From contig NZ_NISK01000003.1 of assembly GCF_002205675.1 (NCBI RefSeq), positions 682,001-746,000 of the forward strand: 64,000 bases of DNA. The letters run 5' to 3'. This DNA is from Sphingopyxis bauzanensis. GTDB lineage: Bacteria > Pseudomonadota > Alphaproteobacteria > Sphingomonadales > Sphingomonadaceae. The notes under the pieces were generated by a model. The model was not told the DNA's origin, ran no database searches, and saw nothing but the letters and a program-made list of their open reading frames with translations. Positions 26,791-35,975 of the stretch are shown here, in pieces. Each line of letters starts with the position of its first letter. The first letter of the stretch is position 1. The position numbers and the translations under genes were made by a program.

Positions 26791-28461
26791 ATGGCCTCTC
26801 CCGCCGAAGTGAACCACACCTTTTCCGATGCGGAACTTGACGAGCTGCGCGCCTTTGGCACGGTCGAATCGCATCGGGCCGGCGAGTTGCTCGTTGCCGA
26901 GGGAACGATGGCCCCCGACTGTATCGTCACGCTTTCAGGCCACACCGACATTTTTGCATCGACCGACGATGGACCGAAGCGCGTTGGCTGGATGGAGCGC
27001 GGGCAGTTTGCCGGCGACCTGTCGGTGCTGACCGGGCAGCGCCACCTGTCGCGCGTCGAAATGGGCGTTGATGGCGAGATTTTGCGGATCGTGCATGGCG
27101 ATTTCCAGCGACTGATCGCGGGCAATTCGCATTATTCTGACATCTTCGTCCGCATTTTCGCGGCGCGCCGCGAGTTCAGCACCAGCCGCGGCTTTGCGGC
27201 GATCATCGTGATCGGCGCGGCGATGGACCGCAGCGTCTATGCGCTGCGCGACCTGCTGATGAAACATGGTGTGGCGCATCGGTGGTTCGATCCTGCCGAT
27301 GGCCCGGTCGCTGGGCATCTGATCGCCGAGCGCGGCTTGATTGACGAGCAGTTGCCCGCGGTAATCCTGGGCGCCGCCGACGTGCTGATCCAGCCGACCC
27401 CCGAGCAACTGGCCGCCAGCCTCGGGCTCGACTTGCTCCCTGACGGTGCGACCGCCGATGTCATTGTGGTGGGCAGCGGCCCGGGCGGGCTGGCGGCGGC
27501 GGTCTATGCGGCGTCCGAAGGGCTGACCGTCATCGCGATCGACGCACTCGCGCCGGGTGGGCAGGCGGGGACATCGTCGAAGATCGAAAATTACCTCGGC
27601 TTTCCGACCGGCATTTCAGGCAACGAGCTGGCGCGGCGCGCGACGGTGCAGGCGCAGAAATTCGGCGCGCGGCTGGTCGCGCCGGTGCGCGGCGCGGCGA
27701 TCGACCGCAATGACGGGGCCTACTGCCTGATGCTCGCCGATGGCCGCAAATTGCGCAGCCGCGCGGTGGTGATCGCGAGCGGCGCGCAATATCAGCGGCT
27801 GCCGATCGACGGGATCGAGCATTATGAGGGCCGCGGCATTTTCTACGGCGCGACGCCGATGGAGGCGCAGCTGTGCGGCAACGCCGAGGTGACCGTTGTC
27901 GGCGCGGGCAATTCGGCGGGGCAGGGGGCGATCTACCTCGCCAATGCGGCGCGCAAGGTGCATGTGATTTTCCGACGGCCGTCCTTGCGCGAAACGATGT
28001 CCGAATATCTCGTCAAGCGGCTGGAGGAGCATCCGAACATCGAGCTGCACGCGATGACCGATGTGGTCGGGCTGCACGGCGCCGATGCGGCGGGCGGGTG
28101 GCTCGACGGAATCACTTATCGCAGCCGTGAGAGCGGGGCCGAAAGCGGCTGCGATTGCCGCTTCCTGTTCCTGTTTCTCGGTGCCAGCCCGAACACCGGC
28201 TGGTTGCCGAAGGAAATGGTGTGCGATGAACGTGGATTCGTGAAGACGGGCGCCGACATTGCGCCGGTTGAGCTGGTCAAGGCGGGCTGGTCGCTCGACC
28301 GAATGCCGAGCCGCTACGAGACCAGCTGGCCGCGTATTTATGCGATCGGTGATGTGCGCAAGGGGTCGGTGAAGCGGGTCGCGTCGTCGGTGGGCGAGGG
28401 GTCGGTGGTGGTCAGCGATATCCACGCCGCGCTGGCGGAGATTGCGGAGCACGCGGGTTAG
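26791..28461 (+). CDS. cNMP-binding, thioredoxin-like and thioredoxin-reductase-like fusion protein
   Basis: 556 residues. An N-terminal cyclic-nucleotide-binding (CRP-type) domain (about 10-125) has GELLVAEGTMAPDCIVTLSG and GQFAGDLSVLTG. A middle segment (about 135-215) resembles a thioredoxin/glutaredoxin fold without cysteine pairs. A FAD/NADPH reductase domain (about 220-556) has VIVVGSGPGGLAAAVYAAS, PGGQAGTSSKIENYLGFPTG, VTVVGAGNSAGQGAIYLA and YAIGDVRKGSVKRVAS. The redox CxxC of true thioredoxin reductases is replaced by GATPMEAQLC, as in other members of this fusion family. ATG 26791 follows AAAGGA. It probably links a ligand signal to NAD(P)H-dependent electron transfer; the acceptor is unknown. 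Confidence 0.82.
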   Translation: MASPAEVNHTFSDAELDELRAFGTVESHRAGELLVAEGTMAPDCIVTLSGHTDIFASTDDGPKRVGWMERGQFAGDLSVLTGQRHLSRVEMGVDGEILRIVHGDFQRLIAGNSHYSDIFVRIFAARREFSTSRGFAAIIVIGAAMDRSVYALRDLLMKHGVAHRWFDPADGPVAGHLIAERGLIDEQLPAVILGAADVLIQPTPEQLAASLGLDLLPDGATADVIVVGSGPGGLAAAVYAASEGLTVIAIDALAPGGQAGTSSKIENYLGFPTGISGNELARRATVQAQKFGARLVAPVRGAAIDRNDGAYCLMLADGRKLRSRAVVIASGAQYQRLPIDGIEHYEGRGIFYGATPMEAQLCGNAEVTVVGAGNSAGQGAIYLANAARKVHVIFRRPSLRETMSEYLVKRLEEHPNIELHAMTDVVGLHGADAAGGWLDGITYRSRESGAESGCDCRFLFLFLGASPNTGWLPKEMVCDERGFVKTGADIAPVELVKAGWSLDRMPSRYETSWPRIYAIGDVRKGSVKRVASSVGEGSVVVSDIHAALAEIAEHAG

Positions 28462-28862
28462 CTGACCGATACATCGAGCTGATTGAACTCCTCCAGCTGT
28501 TCTACACTGAACTGCTGAAGACTACGCAACATGATGAAAGACCCCGAATAGTCGTCCAGCGACCACTGACCTTCAACCTGTTGGCCGTCGGCGCTTAACA
28601 CGCCCTCATAAGTCACCGAATGCCCGTAGGCCCTGGTACCGTCATAATATTTATAGAAGCTCACGCTCGTGCCGCTTCGCGTGCCTCGTATGTCGGCGCG
28701 TTCGTCAACACCGATGAAAAGGTCGGAAGCCTCCGTCGTCGTGCCCGATAGCGAACCGGCGTTATCGCTGATCGTGGCGACGAACCCCATGGGGGGTTCC
28801 CAAGGTTCGGGATACCAATATTGACCGGTCCAAAGGCCGGTCATGTCCAATGGATCTGCCAT
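28458..28862 (-). CDS. Hypothetical protein, beta-rich
   Basis: A 134-residue soluble protein without signal peptide or known motif. It is acidic and rich in aromatic and glycine/serine residues (GLWTGQYWYPEPWEPP, VSFYKYYDGTRAYGHSVTY, GQWSLDDYSGSF). Alternating strands suggest a small beta-barrel resembling avidin/lipocalin-like folds; this is inference. It starts eight bases after the carboxynorspermidine decarboxylase stop, so it belongs to that transcript. Its 3' end overlaps the convergent fusion gene by four bases. Confidence 0.65.
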   Translation of the reverse strand: MADPLDMTGLWTGQYWYPEPWEPPMGFVATISDNAGSLSGTTTEASDLFIGVDERADIRGTRSGTSVSFYKYYDGTRAYGHSVTYEGVLSADGQQVEGQWSLDDYSGSFIMLRSLQQFSVEQLEEFNQLDVSVS

Positions 28863-28870
28863 CGTCGGTC

Positions 28871-30043
28871 TCAGCTCAGCCGGGTCTTGAAATCCTCGTA
28901 ACCGAATTCCCGGATCAGCTTGAGGTTGTCTGTCTCGCTGTCCCACAGCCAGATCGACGGCAGCGGCACGCCGTTGAAGGTGTTGGTCTTGACCATCGAA
29001 TAATGCGCCTGGTCGAGAAAGGCGAAACGCTGACCGATGCGGGCGCCGCCGGGGACGCGGTAGTCGCCGATAACGTCGCCTGCGAGGCACGAAGGACCGC
29101 CGAGTCGGGTCGGCATGCCGTCTGAGCCTTCATCGAGCATCGCGGGGCGATACGGCGCCTCGATCACGTCGGGCATGTGGCAGGTCGCCGAAATATCGGT
29201 GATACCGATCGGCATGCCGTTGTCGAACAGATCGAGGATCTCGCCGATCAGGATCCCGGCGTCGAGCGCGATCGCTTCGCCGGGTTCGATCATCACGTCG
29301 CAGTCGGTCGCGGCGCGCACCTGTTTCAGGAAGGCGATGAGGTCGTCCACCTGATAATCGGCGCGGGTGACATGGTGTCCGCCGCCGAAGTTGATCCATT
29401 TGAGCTGGCCGAAGAACGGCCTCAGCATCGGCTGAACGGCCTCCCAAGTGCGCGCCAGCGGCGGGAAATCCTGTTCGCACAGGCTGTGCATATGGATGCC
29501 GTCGATGCCCTCCATGTGATCGGGCAGCAGCTGGGTGACCGGAAAGCCAAGGCGGCTGCACGGCGCGGCGGGGTCGTATTTGGCGACTTCCCCCTCGCTG
29601 TGCATCGGGTTGATGCGCAAACCGATGTCGAAGTTCTCGCCCTTCGCGCGAAGTTCGTCGAGCAGCGGGCGGAAGCGGGCGATTTGCCCGGGCGAATTGA
29701 AGATCAGATGATCGGACAGCGCCGCAATTTCGGGCAGGTCGGCTTCCTTGTAACCCGCGCAATAGGTGGCAACCTCGCCGCCATATTCAGCGCTGCCGAG
29801 CTTGGCTTCGTAAAGCCCCGAGGCGCAGACGCCGTCGAGATACTCGGCCACCGTTGAACCCAGCGACCACATCGAGAATGCCTTGAGCGCCGCGAGCACG
29901 CGCGCGCCCGACGCGTCGCCGATATGGCGCAGCACCGACAGATTGGCGCGAACCTTTGCGGCATCGACGACAAAGGCGGGCGAGGGGACGCGGCTGAGGT
30001 CGAAGCTTGCGAAAGCTCCGGGATCGCCGGCACGGGTTTCCAT
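28871..30043 (-). CDS. nspC: Carboxynorspermidine/carboxyspermidine decarboxylase
   Basis: A 390-residue PLP enzyme of the alanine-racemase-fold decarboxylases that converts carboxynorspermidine or carboxyspermidine to the free polyamine. It opens SRVPSPAFVVDAAKVRANL; FSMWSLGSTVAEYLDGVCAS carries the lysine-equivalent region (ALKAFSMW). GIHMHSLCEQ, WINFGGGHHVT, EPGEAI and GPSCLAGDVIGDY follow. The last has the catalytic cysteine. It pairs functionally with the dehydrogenase at 30463-31671 and with ornithine decarboxylase upstream in the pathway. Confidence 0.9.
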   Translation of the reverse strand: METRAGDPGAFASFDLSRVPSPAFVVDAAKVRANLSVLRHIGDASGARVLAALKAFSMWSLGSTVAEYLDGVCASGLYEAKLGSAEYGGEVATYCAGYKEADLPEIAALSDHLIFNSPGQIARFRPLLDELRAKGENFDIGLRINPMHSEGEVAKYDPAAPCSRLGFPVTQLLPDHMEGIDGIHMHSLCEQDFPPLARTWEAVQPMLRPFFGQLKWINFGGGHHVTRADYQVDDLIAFLKQVRAATDCDVMIEPGEAIALDAGILIGEILDLFDNGMPIGITDISATCHMPDVIEAPYRPAMLDEGSDGMPTRLGGPSCLAGDVIGDYRVPGGARIGQRFAFLDQAHYSMVKTNTFNGVPLPSIWLWDSETDNLKLIREFGYEDFKTRLS

Positions 30044-30055
30044 GTCGTTCTGTTC

Positions 30056-30409
30056 CTATGCGACCGCAATCGGTCCCTTGAAGATGAAGAAAGCCCCCGC
30101 CGCGATAAAGCCAAAGCCGACGAGATGGTTCACCGTCAGCTTCTCACCGAGCCAGAAGACTGCGAACCCGGCGAATATGACGAGGGTGATGACTTCCTGC
30201 AAGGTCTTGAGTTCGGCGGCGGTGTAAACGCCGTAACCGATGCGATTGGCGGGGACCGCAAGGCAATATTCGAAAAAGGCGATGCCCCACGCAATCAGCA
30301 CCGCGAGCCACAACGGCCGCGACATGTCGCCGAGATGCCCATACCAAGCGAAGGTCATGAAGATGTTGGAGATGATAAGCAGCCCGATGGGGGCGAGATA
30401 GGCGGTCAT
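30056..30409 (-). CDS. DUF486 family small membrane protein
   Basis: A 117-residue protein with four hydrophobic helices (LAPIGLLIISNIFMTFAW, WLAVLIAWGIAFFEYCLAVP, ITLVIFAGFAVFWLG, VGFGFIAAGAFFIF) and the conserved segments RIGYGVYTAAELKTLQEVI and LGEKLTVNHLVGF. It resembles half of a DMT-type transporter. ATG 30409 follows GAGGGAATTT. It sits between the two polyamine enzymes on the same strand, so polyamine export or uptake is a fair guess but not shown. Confidence 0.82.
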   Translation of the reverse strand: MTAYLAPIGLLIISNIFMTFAWYGHLGDMSRPLWLAVLIAWGIAFFEYCLAVPANRIGYGVYTAAELKTLQEVITLVIFAGFAVFWLGEKLTVNHLVGFGFIAAGAFFIFKGPIAVA

Positions 30410-30462
30410 AAATTCCCTCGCTGGCACGTAGCGCCGACAGGCGCCGACGCTACGTGCAGCAA

Positions 30463-31671
<1,209 letters not shown>

Positions 31672-31734
31672 GAAAAACCTCCTGCGCCTACCTATGCGGC
31701 TTGTCTTGTATGCCCGGCCCTATAGGACGAAGCC

Positions 31735-32724
31735 ATGACACAGCAAAGCCCCGATCCCTTGCTCGACCCGAACCGCGCGCCCACGCTTGCGGGTGTCGAA
31801 CGCGCTGCGGAGAAAGTCGCTGCATTGCTGCCGCAAACGCCGCTACTGCCGCTCGAAGTCGATGGCACGACGATCTGGTGCAAGGCCGAATGCCTGCAAC
31901 CCGTTGGCGCCTTCAAGATCCGCGGCGCCTGGCACCGGCTGACCGACCTGACGCCCGAGCAAGCGGCGGCGGGGGTGGTCGGGGTGTCGAGCGGCAATCA
32001 TGCGCAGGGCGTGGCGTGGGCGGCGAAACGGCTGGGGATTCCAGCGACGATCGTCATGCCGAGCAATGCGCCCAAGATGAAGCTCGCCGCAACGCGGGCG
32101 CTGGGGGCCGAGGTGGAGCTGTACGACCGCGTGACCGAATCGCGCGACGCGGTGGCGGCGAAATTGCTCGCAGCCAGCGGCGGGACGCTCATGCATGCTT
32201 ATGGCGATCCGTGGATCATCGAGGGGCAGGGGAGCGCGGGGATCGAGGCGCGGGCGCAGCTGGCGGCGCGCGGGATTACTGGACCGGATAAAGTCATCGC
32301 GTGCTGCGGCGGCGGCGGTTTGTCGGCGGGGCTGGCGCTGGCCTGTCCCGATGCCGAGATAATTGCGGTCGAGCCCGAGGGGTGGGACGATGTGACGCGC
32401 TCGTTGGTGGCGGGAGAAATCCTGTCGGTCGAGGATCTGGCCTATCCGACTGAGTGTGACGCGCTGCAAACGCCGCAGACCTGGCCTATCAATTTTGCGG
32501 TGCTGCAAGCGCGCGGGGTGCGCGGCGTGGTGGTGACGCGCGAGGAGGTGCGGTACGCGATGCGCGTGGCGTTCGAGCGATTGCATCTGGTGGTTGAACC
32601 CGGCGGCGCGGCGGCGTTGGCGGCGGTGCTGGCGGGCAAGGTCGCGCTGGGCGAGGCGACGCTGGTCACCCTGTCGGGCGGCAATGTCGATCCGGAGCTT
32701 TATGCCGAGATAATCGCCGGGTGA
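31735..32724 (+). CDS. Serine/threonine dehydratase (PLP fold II)
   Basis: A 329-residue pyridoxal-phosphate enzyme that deaminates threonine and/or serine to the 2-keto acid. The cofactor lysine is in PVGAFKIRGAWHRL; SSGNHAQGVAWAAK and the phosphate loop CCGGGGLSAG follow. There is no C-terminal ACT domain, so it is the short catabolic type rather than the isoleucine-feedback IlvA. Serine racemase or hydroxyaspartate dehydratase are alternatives within the fold. It is divergent from the polyamine dehydrogenase with a 63-base gap. Confidence 0.85.
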   Translation: MTQQSPDPLLDPNRAPTLAGVERAAEKVAALLPQTPLLPLEVDGTTIWCKAECLQPVGAFKIRGAWHRLTDLTPEQAAAGVVGVSSGNHAQGVAWAAKRLGIPATIVMPSNAPKMKLAATRALGAEVELYDRVTESRDAVAAKLLAASGGTLMHAYGDPWIIEGQGSAGIEARAQLAARGITGPDKVIACCGGGGLSAGLALACPDAEIIAVEPEGWDDVTRSLVAGEILSVEDLAYPTECDALQTPQTWPINFAVLQARGVRGVVVTREEVRYAMRVAFERLHLVVEPGGAAALAAVLAGKVALGEATLVTLSGGNVDPELYAEIIAG

Positions 32725-32780
32725 CGCCGCGCGGGATATCTGCTTCACTTGGTGCGTTGGGACGGCGAAGGAGAGGCGAG

Positions 32781-33224
32781 ATGCAAAAGAAAGTAATTCT
32801 GGCTGGTGCAGCGGCGCTGGCGTTGCTGACCGGTTGCGAAAAGGCCGAGGCGCCGGCGCCTGCCGAGACCGCTACGACCGAGGTGCCGGTCGAAACGACA
32901 GCGCCTGAAGGCGCTGACGCCAACGATCCGGCTGTCGCGGCGCACCGCTACGCGGCATGGGCGGGCAAGTGGACCGGGGTCGAGGGCATGTATGTCACGA
33001 TCACCGCGGCTGAGCCCGGCAAGTACAAGCTGGACATGCAGTCGGACCTCGACACCAAAGGCACCTATGACGGTAGCGACGGCGAGGGGGGCATCACATT
33101 TACCCGCGGTACCGAAACGCTGACGCTGGCGGCCTCGACCGGCGATGCGACCGGCCTCAAATATCTCGCGGGCAAGAAGGATTGCCTGAAGGTCAAGGAT
33201 GGCGAGGGCTATTGCCGCGATTGA
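32781..33224 (+). CDS. Putative lipoprotein
   Basis: A 147-residue protein with lipobox ALLTGCEK (cysteine at residue 19), an acidic proline/threonine linker (about 20-50) and a compact C-terminal domain (WAGKWTGVEGMYVTI to the end) with two cysteines, KKDCLK and GYCRD. ATG 32781 follows AAGGAGAGGCGAG, a strong ribosome site. The domain looks like a small beta-sheet of the kind seen in META/DUF-type envelope proteins; no family is assigned. Confidence 0.78.
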   Translation: MQKKVILAGAAALALLTGCEKAEAPAPAETATTEVPVETTAPEGADANDPAVAAHRYAAWAGKWTGVEGMYVTITAAEPGKYKLDMQSDLDTKGTYDGSDGEGGITFTRGTETLTLAASTGDATGLKYLAGKKDCLKVKDGEGYCRD

Positions 33225-33238
33225 TCTGGTAAATTCGC

Positions 33239-33334
33239 CGTCATTGCGAGGAGCGAAGCGACGCGGCAATCCAGTCCTTGTGTAAACCGCTGGGGATTGC
33301 TTCCCCCGGGACCAAGTCCGGGGTCGCAATGACG
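33239..33334. repeat. Palindromic intergenic repeat, family A (divergent copy)
   Basis: The outer arms CGTCATTGCGAGGAGCGAAG and GGGGTCGCAATGACG match family A. The inner part differs and contains a second hairpin CCCCCGGGACCAAGTCCGGGG. It ends 15 bases before the GNAT gene start, so it may lie in that gene's leader. Confidence 0.7.
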
Positions 33335-33349
33335 ATGGAGAGGGTGGGA

Positions 33350-33970
33350 ATGGATCAGATCGGCAGAGCAACAATAGCCGACCAATCAGCGCTGATCGAA
33401 ACACTCGCGCAGGCTTTCCAGACCGACCCGGCGCTGTCATGGATATTGCCCGATCCTGCCCACCGCGCGCGGGCGCTGCGTAGCCTGTTCCGCACCCTCG
33501 TCCCCGCCGACATGCGCGCCGGGGTGGCGCTTCGCTCCGCTGGCGACGAAGCGGCGGCGCTGTGGCGTTCGCCGGGGCAGGCGCATGGCGAGACGTTGGA
33601 ATTCCTACGCACCGTCCTGTCGCTGATCGCCACCTTTGGCACCGCCTTGCCGCGGGGAATGAAGGTCCAAAGCGGCATCGACGCGCACCGTCCGACGAGC
33701 GGCTTCTGGTATCTCCACTATGTCGGCGTGCGCACCGCGCACCAGGGCAAAGGCCATGGCGGGCGGATCATTCGCGCGCAAACCGCGGTCGCCGACGCCG
33801 AAGGGCTGCCGTGCTGGCTGGAAACCGCGACCCCGGAAAATGTGTCGCTTTATGAAAGGTTGGGCTTTGCGACGCAGGTCGAATGGGACGTGCCAGAGGG
33901 CGGACCGCATTTTTGGGGCATGATGCGGCCGGCCGCGCTTGAATATTCCCGTCACCTCTCTACGACTTGA
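33350..33970 (+). CDS. GNAT family N-acetyltransferase
   Basis: A 206-residue acetyl-CoA-dependent acyltransferase. The fold's acetyl-CoA motif A is HYVGVRTAHQGKGHGGRIIR, with the V-x-x-x-x-GKGHGG loop intact, and the C-terminal motif B region is TATPENVSLYERLGFATQVEW. ATG 33350 follows GAGAGGGTGGGA. It ends four bases before the sigma factor start, so the sigma factor may be expressed from the same mRNA. The substrate is not predictable. Confidence 0.85.
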   Translation: MDQIGRATIADQSALIETLAQAFQTDPALSWILPDPAHRARALRSLFRTLVPADMRAGVALRSAGDEAAALWRSPGQAHGETLEFLRTVLSLIATFGTALPRGMKVQSGIDAHRPTSGFWYLHYVGVRTAHQGKGHGGRIIRAQTAVADAEGLPCWLETATPENVSLYERLGFATQVEWDVPEGGPHFWGMMRPAALEYSRHLSTT

Positions 33971-33974
33971 CGCC

Positions 33975-34562
33975 GTGGACGGCACCCAATGGTCATCAGG
34001 CGCGGACGAGGCGCGCGCGCAGCTGACGGCGGCGCTGACCGCGGTCGGGCGCGGCGACCGCGCGGCGCTCCGCCAGGTCTATGACATGACCGCCGCGAAA
34101 CTATTTGGAATCTGCCTCCGTATCTGTGGGGAGAGGGCCAGCGCGGAGGATGTTTTGCAGACCGTCTATATCAAGGTGTGGGAGCGCGCGGGGCAGTTTG
34201 ATGCTGCGCGTGCCAGCCCGATCACCTGGCTGGCGACGATCGCCCGCAATGGCGCGATCGACTGGCGGCGGTCGGTTTCCGGCCGGACGGTGCGCGACAC
34301 TTTGCCCGAACAGGCCGCCTTTGCAGTGGCCGACGACAGCCCGCTCGCGGACCAGTCGCTGGTTGCGGCAGAGGAGGGCGAGCAGCTGCACCGCTGCCTG
34401 GGCGAACTCGAGGATCGGACCCGCTTGTGCATCCGCGCCGCCTTTTTCGATGGATCGACCTATGCCGAGCTTGCGACGCGCGAAAATGTCCCGTTGGGGA
34501 CGATGAAAAGCTGGATACGGCGCGGGTTGCTGCGCCTGAAGGATTGTCTTGGCGATGGATGA
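33975..34562 (+). CDS. ECF-type RNA polymerase sigma factor (SigK-like)
   Basis: A 195-residue sigma-70 factor with only regions 2 and 4. Region 2 shows ALRQVYDMTAAKLFGICLRI, ASAEDVLQTVYIKVWERAGQF and SPITWLATIARNGAIDWRR. Region 4 shows CLGELEDRTRLCIRAAFFDG, TYAELATRENVPLGTMKSWI and RRGLLRLKDCL. GTG 33975 is chosen; TTG 33939, overlapping the GNAT gene, is the alternative. The overlapping next gene encodes an RskA-like anti-sigma factor, a pairing typical of membrane-controlled ECF factors. Confidence 0.87.
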   Translation: MDGTQWSSGADEARAQLTAALTAVGRGDRAALRQVYDMTAAKLFGICLRICGERASAEDVLQTVYIKVWERAGQFDAARASPITWLATIARNGAIDWRRSVSGRTVRDTLPEQAAFAVADDSPLADQSLVAAEEGEQLHRCLGELEDRTRLCIRAAFFDGSTYAELATRENVPLGTMKSWIRRGLLRLKDCLGDG

Positions 34563-35262
34563 CCATCTGACGCCCACTGAAGAGCGCGACGCGCTCGCCG
34601 CCGAACTGGCGCTTGGCCTGCTCGAAGGGCAGACGCGCGCCGATGCGCTGCGGCTGTCGCTCAGCGATCCCGCCTTCGCGGCGCAGGTCGCGGCGTGGGA
34701 GGCGAAGCTGGCACCGCTGCATGACGAGTGGGCCGATGCGCAGCCCGGCGCCGCGGTGTGGAGCGGCATCGAGCGGCAGCTGGCGGATGCGCCCACCGAC
34801 AAGGTTACCGCTATCGAAATGCGGTTGCGCCGCTGGCGCGCCGGGGCGCTGCTGTCGGGTGCGGTTGCGGCAGCGTTGGCTTTCGTGCTGATCACCCAGC
34901 CCGTGCCGACACCAACACCGGCCGCGCCGCAGCTCGCGGTTGCGCGGATCGAAAGCGATGCCGCGGGGCCGCTGGTGCTCGCGCGTTATAACCAGAGCAA
35001 CGGTTTGATGCAGCTGCGCATCCATGGCTTCGAGCCCGGAACGCTGGCGCCCGAACTGTGGGTCATTCCCGAGGGCGGCACGCCCGTCTCGCTCGGGCAG
35101 ATCGGTCATGCAGGCGAAGCCGAAATGACGATGCCGCCGCCGCACCGCCTGCTCATGACCGAAGGTGCGACGCTGGCGATCACGATGGAGCCGGTGTCGA
35201 AAACGCCGCATCCTGCGCCGAGCAGTGTCGCGGTGGCCTCGGGAAAAATCATCACAATCTGA
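34555..35262 (+). CDS. Anti-sigma factor, RskA-like
   Basis: A 235-residue single-pass membrane protein. The cytoplasmic N-terminal part (about 1-90; AAELALGLLEGQTRADALRL, FAAQVAAWEAKLAPLHDEW) is helical, as in anti-sigma domains. A membrane helix AGALLSGAVAAALAFVLI lies at about 97-115. The periplasmic C-terminal RskA domain has LAVARIESDAAGPLVLARYN, GFEPGTLAPELWVIPEGGTP and EPVSKTPHPAPSSVAVASG. The ATG overlaps the sigma gene by eight bases. It should hold the sigma factor inactive until a periplasmic signal. Confidence 0.87.
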   Translation: MDDHLTPTEERDALAAELALGLLEGQTRADALRLSLSDPAFAAQVAAWEAKLAPLHDEWADAQPGAAVWSGIERQLADAPTDKVTAIEMRLRRWRAGALLSGAVAAALAFVLITQPVPTPTPAAPQLAVARIESDAAGPLVLARYNQSNGLMQLRIHGFEPGTLAPELWVIPEGGTPVSLGQIGHAGEAEMTMPPPHRLLMTEGATLAITMEPVSKTPHPAPSSVAVASGKIITI

Positions 35263-35271
35263 CGTTCCGTT

Positions 35272-35298
35272 GCATCCGAGCTGGGGGTGCCGCCGTAG
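35272..35298 (+). promoter_or_regulatory. Candidate ECF (SigK-like) promoter before the fasciclin gene
   Basis: GCATCC (35272-35277) and CCGTAG (35293-35298) are 15 bases apart, 48 bases before the fasciclin start. Mycobacterial SigK promoters are reported with CCATCC and CCGAAT elements, so the match is partial. It fits the expected target of the adjacent sigma factor. Confidence 0.3.
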
Positions 35299-35345
35299 CT
35301 GCGCCGCATTCCGCATTTCCGGGGTGCCAGAAACCAGAGGATTGT

Positions 35346-35900
35346 ATGATGAAACTTTCCAAACTCTCCGCGTCGCTTGCTGCCTTGATGATGGTTGCCG
35401 GGGGCGGCGCCGCGCTAGCCAACCCAATGGTCGGCGGCGCCGCGATGTACGAAACCAAGAACATCGTCGAAAATGCCGTCAATTCAAAGGATCACACGAC
35501 GCTGGTCGCCGCGGTGCAAGCGGCTGGCCTGGTCGACACGCTCGCCAGCCCCGGCCCGTTCACCGTGTTCGCACCGACTAACGCCGCGTTCGGCAAGCTG
35601 CCCGCGGGTACCGTCGATACGCTGCTGAAGCCCGAGAACAAGGGCATGCTGACCGCGGTGCTGACCTATCATGTCGTGCCCGGCACGCTGACCGCCGGCG
35701 ATCTGGCCGCCAATGCGCAGGCTAATGGCGGCAAGGCCGTGCTGACGACGGTTCAGGGCGCCAAGCTCACCGTGTGGGGCAAGGATGGCAAATGGTATGT
35801 CACCGACGCCAAGGGCGGGAAGGCCGAGATCACCATCGCTGACGTCAAGCAGTCGAACGGCGTCATCCACGTCGTCGATGACGTGTTGCTGCCGGGCTGA
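35346..35900 (+). CDS. Secreted fasciclin-domain protein
   Basis: A 184-residue exported protein: signal peptide LSASLAALMMVAGGGAALA, then one fasciclin (FAS1) domain (about 40-184) with NIVENAVNSKDHTTLVAAVQ, the H1 box PGPFTVFAPTNAAFGKL, LTYHVVPGTLTAGDL and the H2 box NGVIHVVDDVLLPG. ATG 35346 (or 35349) follows CCAGAGG. FAS1 domains mediate adhesion or matrix contacts. It directly follows an ECF sigma/anti-sigma pair, the same arrangement of parts as mycobacterial SigK-RskA with MPT70/MPT83. Confidence 0.9.
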   Translation: MMKLSKLSASLAALMMVAGGGAALANPMVGGAAMYETKNIVENAVNSKDHTTLVAAVQAAGLVDTLASPGPFTVFAPTNAAFGKLPAGTVDTLLKPENKGMLTAVLTYHVVPGTLTAGDLAANAQANGGKAVLTTVQGAKLTVWGKDGKWYVTDAKGGKAEITIADVKQSNGVIHVVDDVLLPG

Positions 35901-35921
35901 CCCCTTCGTCCGGTAACAGGT

Positions 35922-35955
35922 GCGGTCCGTCCACTTCCCTCCCGGGACGGGCCGC
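35922..35955 (+). terminator. Hairpin, candidate terminator
   Basis: GCGGTCCGTCC pairs with GGACGGGCCGC (one G-U pair) across a 12-base loop, just after the fasciclin stop and before the convergent nitroreductase gene. There is no U tract, so it may only stabilise the 3' end. Confidence 0.5.
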
Positions 35956-35975
35956 ATTGCCGGACACCAATTAGA

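Noticed and set aside
35898-35975. Strong intrinsic terminator after the fasciclin gene
   Set aside because: The hairpin is good but no U tract follows, so it is listed only as a candidate.
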